Source: Cinnamomum chago (Eukaryota > Streptophyta > Magnoliopsida > Laurales > Lauraceae). Taken from it: a DNA stretch of 64,000 nt. The stretch lies in assembly GCA_038049695.1 (NCBI GenBank), contig CP142451.1, positions 43,473,001 through 43,537,000 of the forward strand, given 5' to 3'. The stretch's first letter is position 1; every line of letters begins with the position of its first letter. Shown piece after piece: positions 63,701 to 64,000 of the stretch. A program made the translations under genes and the position numbers. A model generated the notes under the pieces. That model did no database searches. It saw only the letters and a list, made by a program, of their open reading frames with translations, and had not been told where the DNA came from.

Positions 63701-64000
63701 TTTTTACCATAACTCTGTTAAATTTAAATTACAAACTCAATGTGGAGAGAGAGAGAGAGTTATATTTATTGTACTATATAAACTTCCTGGTAACCTTCAG
63801 GAAATGGAAAATCCATTGTGGCAGTTAGGGCCTACCATTGGCAGCTTTCACTTGATGGTTTCTAATTTTATTATTGTCACTCAAGTTCTTACTATGTTTA
63901 AATTGTCACTGCGCTATGAGGTCCTAGTGACATTGTTATTTCTACTATACAGTCTTTTGCAGATCTGTGGGTTGATTTTCTTCTGAAAGAAACCGAGGAA
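344..64000 (+). CDS. GC3/GC4: Golgin candidate 3/4-like protein (GRAB-domain Golgi coiled-coil protein), partial, 14 exons
   Basis: Joined exons: 344-442, 7155-7283, 12403-12600, 22443-22575, 22654-22718, 32530-32700, 32886-32999, 33703-33849, 41373-41669, 41787-41852, 45052-45254, 45375-45429, 45529-45714, 63953-64000. They give 637 codons without a stop and every junction is phase-compatible with GT-AG borders. The product is almost entirely heptad-like coiled coil rich in E, K, L and Q, then a conserved GRAB-type C-terminal block ([18 protein letters not shown] and the next exon), then the start of a tail reading [14 protein letters not shown]. This order matches Arabidopsis GC3 (GDAP1, At3g61570) and GC4 (At2g46180), about 710-725 residues. 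In that family the GRAB domain binds ARF1-type GTPases and brings the protein to the Golgi, where it acts as a tether or matrix component. The N-terminal roughly 100 residues and the last roughly 60 fall outside the window. Whether it is the GC3 or GC4 orthologue was not resolved. Confidence 0.9.
634..1020. mobile_element. MITE-like element with GAGCACC inverted termini
   Basis: The left end (about 639-662, tgtgaaaccgtcaccgagca) and the reverse complement of the right end (about 997-1020, tgacgcaccctcacccgagc) match with small gaps. The 10-mer ataaaaatct lies at 624-633 and again at 1020-1029, compatible with a 9-10-bp Mutator-like target duplication, but the exact ends are uncertain. There is no coding content. 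Confidence 0.5.
1660..2837. mobile_element. hAT-like non-autonomous element
   Basis: The 8-mer ccttaggg flanks the stretch at 1652-1659 and 2838-2845, the duplication length expected of hAT elements. The ends are imperfect inverted repeats (cccgtttggaaatt at the left; gcctgtttgataatt as the reverse complement of the right). The short frames inside show no transposase. Confidence 0.6.
1945..2099. repeat. Two-copy tandem duplication
   Basis: A roughly 65-bp segment beginning gtgcgttgccaaatatgggt occurs at about 1946 and again at about 2036, a period of about 90 bp, with few differences. It lies inside the hAT-like element. Confidence 0.75.
2846..3739. other. Intron sequence without recognisable features
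   Basis: No exon, no conserved protein similarity and no clear repeat ends were seen. A 94-codon open frame at 3270-3554 on the + strand looks like chance. Confidence 0.5.
3740..4810 (-). pseudogene. L1-type LINE relic, zf-RVT region, split by an LTR insertion
   Basis: On the minus strand 4800-4651 ends in VEAFCWLVV and 4132-3769 resumes [10 protein letters not shown], then [19 protein letters not shown] and a WTERN-like end. This is the zinc-binding zf-RVT segment found after the reverse transcriptase in plant L1 LINEs. The frame is continuous when the insertion at 4138-4645 and one copy of its target duplication are ignored. The upstream reverse transcriptase is missing, so this is a 5'-truncated remnant. 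Confidence 0.75.
4138..4645 (+). mobile_element. Solo LTR inserted in the L1 relic
   Basis: A 508-bp block beginning agtcacgacccc and ending gggtcttaca is flanked by the 5-bp direct repeat accac (4133-4137 and 4646-4650). Its removal restores the L1 frame. It contains no internal retrotransposon genes, as expected after recombination between two LTRs. The ends resemble the TGTCACGACC family seen elsewhere in the window. Confidence 0.75.
5310..5960 (-). pseudogene. RTE-clade LINE 3'-part relic
   Basis: The low-coordinate end has the catcatcatcatt run followed by tatgttggggttggctacgt, the typical 3' tail of plant RTE LINEs in reverse. Broken minus-strand reading includes [12 protein letters not shown] and a following segment like the [13 protein letters not shown] region of the family. 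Many stops are present. Confidence 0.5.
6150..6370 (-). pseudogene. Short L1 LINE zf-RVT relic
   Basis: Minus-strand reading gives [20 protein letters not shown], resembling the C..C..HLFF..C zinc-binding segment of plant L1 elements. The cysteines are partly lost and the frame is short. Similarity is weak. Confidence 0.35.
7155..7283 (+). CDS. GC3/GC4: Golgin exon b
   Basis: Forty-three codons starting [13 protein letters not shown], between acceptor ttccag and donor aag|gtgatc. In GC4 the [10 protein letters not shown] segment directly follows the KEKE that ends the previous exon, so no exon is missing between them. The second half ([15 protein letters not shown]) is poorly conserved linker. 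Confidence 0.88.
7455..9370 (+). repeat. LTR-like stretch with TGTCACGACC start
   Basis: Begins tgtcacgacctgtccagtaa, the start seen with variations at 18326, 30496 and 34436, and runs through non-coding, repeat-rich sequence. No matching right end or target duplication was found, so the limit is approximate and includes the tandem duplication at 8656-9366. Confidence 0.4.
8656..9366. repeat. Two-copy tandem duplication of about 350 bp
   Basis: Copy A about 8656-9003 and copy B about 9018-9366 share long stretches, including aggtgtggaacacctcatcc and actatgcatggaaaacacac, and both end in agtggcataattaRttg. They differ by scattered substitutions, so the duplication is not recent. Confidence 0.85.
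9371..12400. other. Intron 2 remainder
   Basis: No exon or recognisable protein relic was found. Visible structure is limited to a 27-bp two-copy repeat near 9957-10012 (caccatcaccagatgtca), poly-T at 10287-10297, and the microsatellite at 12047-12113. The rest is A/T-rich. Confidence 0.5.
12047..12113. repeat. TATG/CATA microsatellite, self-complementary
   Basis: Tandem tgtatgta units turn over to tacataca units around tatatata, so the two halves are inverted copies and can form a hairpin. Confidence 0.85.
12403..12600 (+). CDS. GC3/GC4: Golgin exon c (variable linker)
   Basis: Sixty-six codons between acceptor gcacag and donor aag|gtattt, phase 0. It is rich in G, S, Q and K and low in coiled-coil character. 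This matches the variable hinge that separates the two coiled-coil blocks in GC3/GC4. A second AG at about 12427-12428 would put the exon in the wrong frame, so the upstream acceptor is chosen. Confidence 0.8.
13118..13305. repeat. GACTCG-type MITE with strong hairpin
   Basis: Begins catggttttaaaactcag and contains an inverted repeat at about 13218-13281: gactcggctgagttctatac on the left and, after a short loop, gtgtaggagtcagctgagtc on the right. The same start and GACTCG-rich content recur at 23719-24625 and 38702-39358. Confidence 0.55.
13400..13690. repeat. Tandem duplication of about 115 bp with poly-T spacers
   Basis: Copy one about 13425-13537 and copy two about 13573-13685 share, almost identically, gagagatctagtgcgaagaa through gaggtttgaagttagttttc. 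Each is preceded by a long T run. Confidence 0.85.
13980..14900 (-). pseudogene. Copia fragment: integrase end to RT start, inverted
   Basis: Minus strand reads [29 protein letters not shown] (end of the integrase region), then [10 protein letters not shown] and [10 protein letters not shown] (linker before the reverse transcriptase), then a piece like WKQVM.DEM at the start of RT. Stops and frameshifts are present. It corresponds to the part missing from the + strand Copia at 15000-17850. Confidence 0.7.
16044..17650. repeat. Duplicated Copia RNase H segment on both sides of the hAT insertion
   Basis: The segment starting at about 16044 (gttgtgagttactatggtta) and running to the insertion recurs from about 17473, including tttttttatgtgaattggac and gacagtactttggcataaa. 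The piece after the insertion (attgttgtttcattagagag) recurs at about 17620. A roughly 170-bp tandem duplication therefore came first and one copy was then hit by the hAT-like element. Confidence 0.7.
16191..17434. mobile_element. hAT-like non-autonomous element in Copia RNase H
   Basis: Flanked by the 8-bp direct repeat attggtat (16183-16190, 17435-17442). It starts catggtttaaaactgcggtc and ends ttatgaaaccacaacggctg, imperfect inverted ends. The part 16235-16569 is homologous in reverse to the MITE at 58706-59043 (aaaatagcggc motifs). No transposase is visible. Confidence 0.7.
17851..18325. other. Possible Copia LTR remnant and intron sequence
   Basis: Directly follows the end of the Copia RNase H frame and is A/T-rich with tatatatgt stretches, where a 3' LTR would lie. 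No second copy was found, so this is inference only. Confidence 0.25.
18326..19600 (+). repeat. LTR-like stretch with TGTCACGTCCC start
   Basis: Begins tgtcacgtcccagaacccta and resembles in layout the stretches at 30496 and 34436. At 18785-18935 short degenerate units (cctacctctcggcacc, tatcggtatcctagatacc) repeat. The right end was not found. Confidence 0.35.
19600..21020. other. Intron sequence, probable old repeats
   Basis: No exon found. A 19640-19760 stretch rich in attccg/cggtatt and a 20380-20430 stretch with accaaacagcccc suggest MITE remains, without paired ends. Open frames at 20661-20998 show no family I recognise. Confidence 0.35.
21022..21966 (+). mobile_element. Internally deleted Copia element with two LTRs
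   Basis: The left LTR is 21022-21282 (TG...CA) and the right LTR about 21770-21966, which lacks the last roughly 60 bp. They share gagttagacaataggactta and ttccagtttcactttctttt. The left LTR is followed by a primer site cttggtatcagagc (initiator Met tRNA type). Only about 490 bp of interior remain, ending with a Copia RNase H C-terminus ([15 protein letters not shown]) and a polypurine tract tgagggggg just before the right LTR. Confidence 0.75.
22076..22099. repeat. Poly-C tract
   Basis: A run of C with a few G in a C/T-rich stretch, about 340 bp upstream of golgin exon d. Confidence 0.8.
22443..22575 (+). CDS. GC3/GC4: Golgin exon d
   Basis: Begins [20 protein letters not shown] and ends KFQ plus one base (phase 1). 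The LADLLEE start corresponds to the KEKELADLLEE-type junction of homologues. The acceptor is tgctgcag and the donor is caag|gtactg. Confidence 0.88.
22654..22718 (+). CDS. GC3/GC4: Golgin exon e
   Basis: Sixty-five bases that complete the split glycine codon and continue [21 protein letters not shown]. It lies across a 78-bp intron from the preceding exon, the shortest intron in the window. The acceptor is tttatag and the donor is aag|gtaagt. Confidence 0.87.
23161..23203. repeat. (CT)n microsatellite
   Basis: About 20 CT units in a pyrimidine-rich intron stretch. Confidence 0.9.
23330..23720 (-). pseudogene. Copia GAG-pre-integrase relic
   Basis: Minus strand reads [39 protein letters not shown] and ILLWHQRL. 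These are the landmarks of the GAG-pre-integrase domain between protease and integrase in Copia elements, including the WHQRL motif. It is short and interrupted by the MITE to its right. Confidence 0.75.
23719..24625. repeat. GACTCG-type MITE
   Basis: Starts caaggtttcaaatcccgg, ends gattttttaaaccatg and is packed with gactcg/cgagtc motifs like the elements at 13118 and 38702. It separates the Copia gag relic from the GAG-pre-integrase relic. No clean target duplication was seen. Confidence 0.45.
24960..25290 (-). pseudogene. Copia gag end (zinc-knuckle) relic
   Basis: In broken minus-strand frames a serine/glycine-rich stretch is followed by KLYCTHCG, the start of a CCHC zinc knuckle typical of Copia gag. 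The second half of the knuckle is lost. It lies upstream, in minus orientation, of the GAG-pre-integrase relic and is probably part of the same element. Confidence 0.5.
26790..29039 (-). CDS. Host-gene-like, intron-containing segment carried by the MULE
   Basis: Minus-strand exon 1 (29039-28955) encodes [20 protein letters not shown] and ends RNLR plus one base. A GT-AG intron (28954-28860) leads in phase to exon 2 (28859-28714), starting AYNVATGNA and continuing through an acidic and then basic stretch. A second GT-AG gap (28713-26982) joins in phase to exon 3 (26981-26790), rich in K, P and R. Total 140 residues. The first two exons resemble a small plant protein of unknown function with a [10 protein letters not shown] start and AYN.ATGNA block. 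The 1.7-kb second intron is repeat-like and may be an insertion. Expression is unknown. Confidence 0.45.
26988..28710. repeat. A/T-rich repeat inside the MULE
   Basis: Begins tatacggttgtctcaagtaa with a following tatcgttcccacgaggatcg phrase, similar in layout to 57550-57625 (cgcaagcgcacaag, gtacgaggtcgatcccac). It is very A-rich on the + strand with no coding sign. It behaves either as an intron of the captured gene or as a later insertion. Confidence 0.45.
30496..32130 (+). repeat. LTR-like stretch with TGTCACGACCCG start
   Basis: Begins tgtcacgacccgaaacctgg. At 31118-31275 about five degenerate 33-bp units carry ctcagtatccRaag..acc. The right end was not found. Non-coding. Confidence 0.4.
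32530..32700 (+). CDS. GC3/GC4: Golgin exon f
   Basis: Fifty-seven codons starting [20 protein letters not shown] and ending EENANLK. The acceptor is ctgctgcag. The donor aag|gttcat is weak, but the unspliced frame stops at 32713-32715 and there is no other GT before it. The next exon also joins in phase. Confidence 0.87.
32886..32999 (+). CDS. GC3/GC4: Golgin exon g
   Basis: Thirty-eight codons [12 protein letters not shown]... ending NSDKSTE, acceptor gatgtag, donor gag|gtattt. Homologues have EKDEL directly after NLK, which supports the weak donor of the previous exon. The C-terminal half is a Ser/Asp-rich, low-helix linker. Confidence 0.85.
33119..33158. repeat. Poly-C tract
   Basis: Long C run with a few A in intron 7; it creates a proline-rich chance frame in the + strand. 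Confidence 0.85.
33703..33849 (+). CDS. GC3/GC4: Golgin exon h
   Basis: Forty-nine codons ending in the family's highly conserved [17 protein letters not shown] segment. The acceptor is tttgaag and the donor aag|gtagcc. The block is predicted coiled coil. Confidence 0.9.
34140..34400 (+). pseudogene. RTE-clade LINE 3'-end relic
   Basis: Reads [20 protein letters not shown], then APQGKRVGQ, and ends with cccaatatagttgggacaag followed by tgatgatgatgatga, the typical RTE 3' tail. Only the last about 80 codons remain, with stops. Confidence 0.65.
34436..39593 (+). repeat. Long LTR-like block (TGTCATGACC ... GGGTATGGCA)
   Basis: The start tgtcatgacctgaagttc and the reverse complement of the end, tgccataccctggaaccc, match as LTR-type inverted termini. 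The 5.2 kb between them has no retrotransposon genes and is interrupted by a 657-bp hAT MITE. The flanks attct and acact do not make a clean duplication, so the solo-LTR reading is tentative. Confidence 0.4.
38702..39358. mobile_element. hAT-type MITE (GACTCG family)
   Basis: The 8-bp direct repeat attctaat flanks it at 38694-38701 and 39359-39366. The ends are inverted: catggtttgaaatat at the left and catggtttcaaaactc as the reverse complement of the right. Inside are agcagc-rich sequence, a (TC)n run at about 39114-39141 and a T run near 39267-39286. It has no transposase. Confidence 0.8.
39712..39742. repeat. (AT)n microsatellite
   Basis: About 15 AT units. It creates the isoleucine-tyrosine run of a chance minus-strand frame. 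Confidence 0.9.
40560..40740 (+). pseudogene. LTR-retrotransposon 5' remnant: primer site and gag start
   Basis: cttggtatcagagcac near 40592 is a primer-binding site of the initiator Met tRNA type. It is followed after about 15 bases by a short gag-like frame ([20 protein letters not shown]). Nothing further of the element is recognisable. Confidence 0.45.
40908..41205. repeat. Complex tandem duplication with purine tract and poly-G
   Basis: ggtaaacacacacagaaagg starts copies at about 40906 and 41013, each followed by an A/G-rich run; the second contains a long G run. A unit tgggatttcatgttgaaact occurs at about 41090 and 41152 and, changed, at about 40978. It lies immediately upstream of golgin exon i. 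Confidence 0.8.
41373..41669 (+). CDS. GC3/GC4: Golgin exon i (longest coiled-coil exon)
   Basis: Ninety-nine codons starting [20 protein letters not shown] and including [15 protein letters not shown] and [17 protein letters not shown], the best conserved coiled-coil part of GC3/GC4. The acceptor is gtctag and the donor aag|gtaaac. Confidence 0.93.
41787..41852 (+). CDS. GC3/GC4: Golgin exon j
   Basis: Twenty-two codons [22 protein letters not shown], phase 0, acceptor aatag and donor aag|gtatgt. It follows a 117-bp intron. Confidence 0.9.
41860..43158. other. Intron 10, first part
   Basis: No exon. Contains (TA)n followed by a run of about 17 G at 42700-42736 and (AAT)n at 42784-42808. 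Otherwise unremarkable. Confidence 0.5.
43409..43620 (+). pseudogene. Captured TPR-protein fragment
   Basis: Reads [20 protein letters not shown], then [35 protein letters not shown], a stop, and [12 protein letters not shown]. The pattern (YA.FLW....DL..AEE.FLEAI..DP.N....NYA.FLW.T.GEDTC) is that of an uncharacterised plant tetratricopeptide-repeat family. Only one and a half repeats are present and a stop replaces a conserved Phe. G+C is clearly higher than in the surrounding intron, as expected of transduplicated exon sequence. Confidence 0.7.
43990..44166. repeat. Three-copy 58-bp repeat with ACGTCGT palindromes
   Basis: Units near 43993, 44048 and 44108 share caacgacgtcgttgctt (varying) and acagaagctagtgcaagaaa. 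A further ctagc-less copy, gtgacgacgtcgtcgcttg, lies near 44508 close to the right terminal repeat. Each unit contains gacgtc palindromes of the kind bound by bZIP factors; function is not implied. Confidence 0.8.
45052..45254 (+). CDS. GC3/GC4: Golgin exon k
   Basis: Starts [17 protein letters not shown] and ends [13 protein letters not shown] plus two bases. The [16 protein letters not shown] stretch just before the GRAB domain is nearly invariant in the family. The acceptor is gattag and the donor acag|gttagc. Confidence 0.93.
45375..45429 (+). CDS. GC3/GC4: Golgin exon l (GRAB domain, first half)
   Basis: Fifty-five bases completing an Arg codon, then [18 protein letters not shown]. This is the start of the GRAB domain, related to the GRIP domain and responsible in GDAP1 for ARF1 binding. 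The hydrophobic pattern ([10 protein letters not shown]) is intact. Confidence 0.93.
45529..45714 (+). CDS. GC3/GC4: Golgin exon m (GRAB domain, second half)
   Basis: Sixty-two codons starting [20 protein letters not shown] and ending in a Gly/Pro-rich stretch ([16 protein letters not shown]) and PSESQ. The acceptor is gacag and the donor cag|gtcagc. It is followed by an 18.2-kb intron full of nested transposons. Confidence 0.93.
45720..47060. other. Intron 13, first part
   Basis: No exon, no protein relic and no paired repeat ends recognised; a T run lies at 46411-46425. Confidence 0.5.
47175..47508 (-). repeat. 3' LTR of the non-autonomous element
   Basis: 334 bp, ends TGATGC...TGCATCA. 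Differs from its partner at 55899-56237 by roughly 15-18 substitutions and a few small indels (counted by eye). Confidence 0.85.
47634..47966 (-). CDS. Open frame of unknown function in the non-autonomous element
   Basis: 110 codons starting [20 protein letters not shown], acidic in the first half ([16 protein letters not shown]). It lies between the gag relic and the 3' LTR. I recognise no family and the frame may be chance. Confidence 0.25.
   Translation of the reverse strand: MGKVMPQDGQLSQITTNHHVEELVAEDIQSEKLEEDTSMGNGDIQAAREETSVVKIPHINSHIDFVFGDHQCKLGDDQRIVRDYGLMVQVLQVRHPTVQLHTNTNFSHQK
47985..48160 (-). pseudogene. gag relic of the non-autonomous element
   Basis: Minus strand reads [20 protein letters not shown], a stop, then [20 protein letters not shown]. 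The GLRPDI...T..EAY pattern is that of the retrotransposon gag domain. It is too short to be functional. Confidence 0.55.
49121..49524 (+). repeat. 5' LTR of the chromovirus element
   Basis: 404 bp. Compared with the 3' LTR I count 16 substitutions, mostly transitions, over about 397 aligned bases, plus a 7-bp and a 3-bp indel; roughly 4% divergence. Confidence 0.93.
50064..50251. repeat. Perfect 94-bp tandem duplication in the 5' untranslated region
   Basis: Unit 50064-50157 is repeated at 50158-50251 without a difference that I can see. It begins cgtaccgtgcacctgacaca. Perfect identity in a decayed element suggests a recent event or conversion. Confidence 0.93.
50485..51700 (+). pseudogene. 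gag of the chromovirus element, broken
   Basis: Starts [20 protein letters not shown] at 50485. The same frame carries in-frame stops at 50563, 50860, 51157 and 51517. The core gag block reads [18 protein letters not shown], then [14 protein letters not shown] and [10 protein letters not shown]. Near the C-terminus a 16-residue unit [16 protein letters not shown] is present three times. The CCHC zinc knuckle at about 51607-51650 is disrupted by a 2-base insertion after its second residue pair. Confidence 0.85.
51362..51508 (+). repeat. Three 48-bp in-frame repeats in gag
   Basis: Units start at about 51362, 51410 and 51458 (ctacagaatttcagaataac each). They expand a proline/glutamine-rich linker just before the zinc knuckle. 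Confidence 0.92.
51900..55206 (+). pseudogene. pol of the chromovirus element (PR-RT-RH-IN-chromodomain), broken
   Basis: Protease near 51930 has [11 protein letters not shown], where the family has D-G-G-S. After a frameshift come [13 protein letters not shown] and [17 protein letters not shown] 52600-53250 has [19 protein letters not shown], a stop at the Gln after CGYH (52792), and an intact YFDDILIYS. RNase H follows a stop at 53437 and a frameshift near 53490 ([16 protein letters not shown]). Integrase has the H..H..CDFCRVC finger, a frameshift near 54190, and retained catalytic D, D, E landmarks ([25 protein letters not shown]). The end ([20 protein letters not shown]) is chromodomain-like. 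At least four frameshifts and several stops make it inactive. Confidence 0.9.
55254..55653 (+). repeat. 3' LTR of the chromovirus element
   Basis: 400 bp, preceded by the polypurine tract. The end of pol (HSPESSF) runs almost up to it. Confidence 0.93.
55899..56237 (-). repeat. 5' LTR of the non-autonomous element
   Basis: 339 bp partner of 47175-47508. Its left side carries the decayed primer site for minus-strand reading. Confidence 0.85.
56560..57100 (-). pseudogene. 5' end of another LTR retrotransposon
   Basis: The minus strand has a primer site tggtatcagggc at 56901-56890. It is followed by a start codon and a short gag-like frame ([17 protein letters not shown]) ending in stops by about 56590. 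Its LTR should lie to the right of 56902, but no second copy is in the window, so the limit is arbitrary. Confidence 0.4.
57101..58697. other. Intron 13 stretch without genes
   Basis: No exon or protein relic. A phrase at 57550-57625 (cgcaagcgcacaagatcac, gtacgaggtcgatcccac) resembles the start of the repeat inside the MULE at 26988. A short inverted repeat gggtcacaaagtgaccc lies at 58023-58039 and poly-T/poly-G at 58268-58302. Confidence 0.45.
58706..59043. mobile_element. hAT-type MITE (AAAATAGCGGC family)
   Basis: The 8-bp direct repeat catggaat flanks it at 58698-58705 and 59044-59051. The ends are inverted: catggttcaaaatagcgg and, from the right, caaggatcgaaatagtgg. It is the reverse-oriented relative of 16235-16569. 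The left part contains the palindrome tagcggccgcta. Confidence 0.85.
59083..62187 (-). mobile_element. RTE-clade LINE, full length with 22-bp target duplication
   Basis: An A-rich 22-mer starting taaaataaaacaaataa lies at 59061-59082 and again, identical, at 62188-62209. Between them, on the minus strand, is a single-ORF RTE element of 3.1 kb: 5' region 62187-61880, endonuclease, reverse transcriptase, C-terminal domain, and the 3' end gccgaccccacctagtggga followed by a T/G-rich tail. The size and the 5' completeness are those of a full-length copy. Confidence 0.92.
59108..61880 (-). pseudogene. RTE LINE endonuclease/reverse transcriptase ORF, broken
   Basis: Endonuclease (61819-61101): [42 protein letters not shown] and [10 protein letters not shown], the catalytic N/D/H landmarks. 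RT (61062-59807): [48 protein letters not shown] and [12 protein letters not shown], then [10 protein letters not shown]. The first Asp of the catalytic FADD box is Asn (codon 59881-59879). The C-terminal part (59767-59108) has [10 protein letters not shown] and [14 protein letters not shown]. Frames are split at about 61600, 61080, 60300 and 59790. Confidence 0.9.
62210..63952. other. Intron 13, last part
   Basis: No exon or protein relic before the exon at 63953. Visible are the hairpin at 62764-62818 and a short (GA)n at 63745-63760. Confidence 0.5.
62764..62818. repeat. Inverted repeat (hairpin)
   Basis: gatgcaggccagacaatagg at the left is answered by cctattgtctggcctggcct plus gcatc at the right, with a loop of about 10 bases. 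The right arm carries a 5-bp ggcct duplication. It may be a very small foldback element. Confidence 0.75.
63953..64000 (+). CDS. GC3/GC4: Golgin exon n (C-terminal tail, cut by window end)
   Basis: Reads [16 protein letters not shown], after acceptor tactatacag, in phase with the SQ that ends the previous exon. Homologues continue with an E/R-rich tail, which would lie to the right of the window. The alternative acceptor eight bases downstream would lose the conserved SFA and the frame. Confidence 0.9.

Overview
The window is nuclear DNA of a flowering plant. One protein-coding gene runs left to right across all of it on the + strand. It encodes a Golgi-matrix coiled-coil protein of the GOLGIN CANDIDATE 3/4 type (Arabidopsis GC3/GDAP1 and GC4). 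Fourteen exons can be read between 344 and 64000: 1,911 coding bases, 637 codons, about 3% of the window. All join in phase. The first exons (N-terminus) lie left of the window and the C-terminal tail lies right of it. Seven introns are 3 to 18 kb long and six are 78 to 703 bp. The very long, repeat-filled introns suggest a large-genome angiosperm, perhaps a magnoliid or other early-diverging lineage; the species cannot be fixed from this sequence.

Almost everything else is transposable elements inside the large introns. Intron 1 (443-7154) holds a MITE, a hAT-like element, an L1 LINE relic split by a solo LTR with 5-bp target duplications, and an RTE LINE relic. Intron 2 (7284-12402) holds a TGTCACGACC-type LTR-like stretch with a 350-bp tandem duplication. 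Intron 3 (12601-22442) holds a Copia element whose middle part is inverted, with a hAT-like insertion (8-bp target duplication), and an internally deleted Copia. Intron 5 (22719-32529) holds a Copia gag/GAG-pre-integrase relic and an L1 LINE split by a 3.25-kb Mutator-like element (9-bp target duplication) that carries an intron-containing gene-like segment. Intron 8 (33850-41372) holds an RTE relic, a long LTR-like block and a hAT MITE. Intron 10 (41853-45051) holds a second Mutator-like element with 78-bp terminal inverted repeats and a captured TPR-gene fragment.

Intron 13 (45715-63952, 18.2 kb) holds a three-level nest. A Ty3/gypsy integrase relic is split by a 2.5-kb non-autonomous LTR element (minus strand, duplication tcgga). 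That element is split in turn by a 6.5-kb chromovirus-type gypsy element (plus strand, duplication ggttt). Further right are a hAT MITE with an 8-bp duplication and a full-length RTE LINE with a perfect 22-bp duplication.

The only gene likely to be working is the golgin. All retroelement reading frames seen are broken by stops, frameshifts or catalytic-site changes. No RNA gene, CRISPR array or bacterial-type system was seen. The most interesting material is the nested architecture, the two gene-carrying Mutator-like elements, the rearranged Copia, and the way the golgin keeps a clean frame through this load. All coordinates and repeat comparisons were made by eye.
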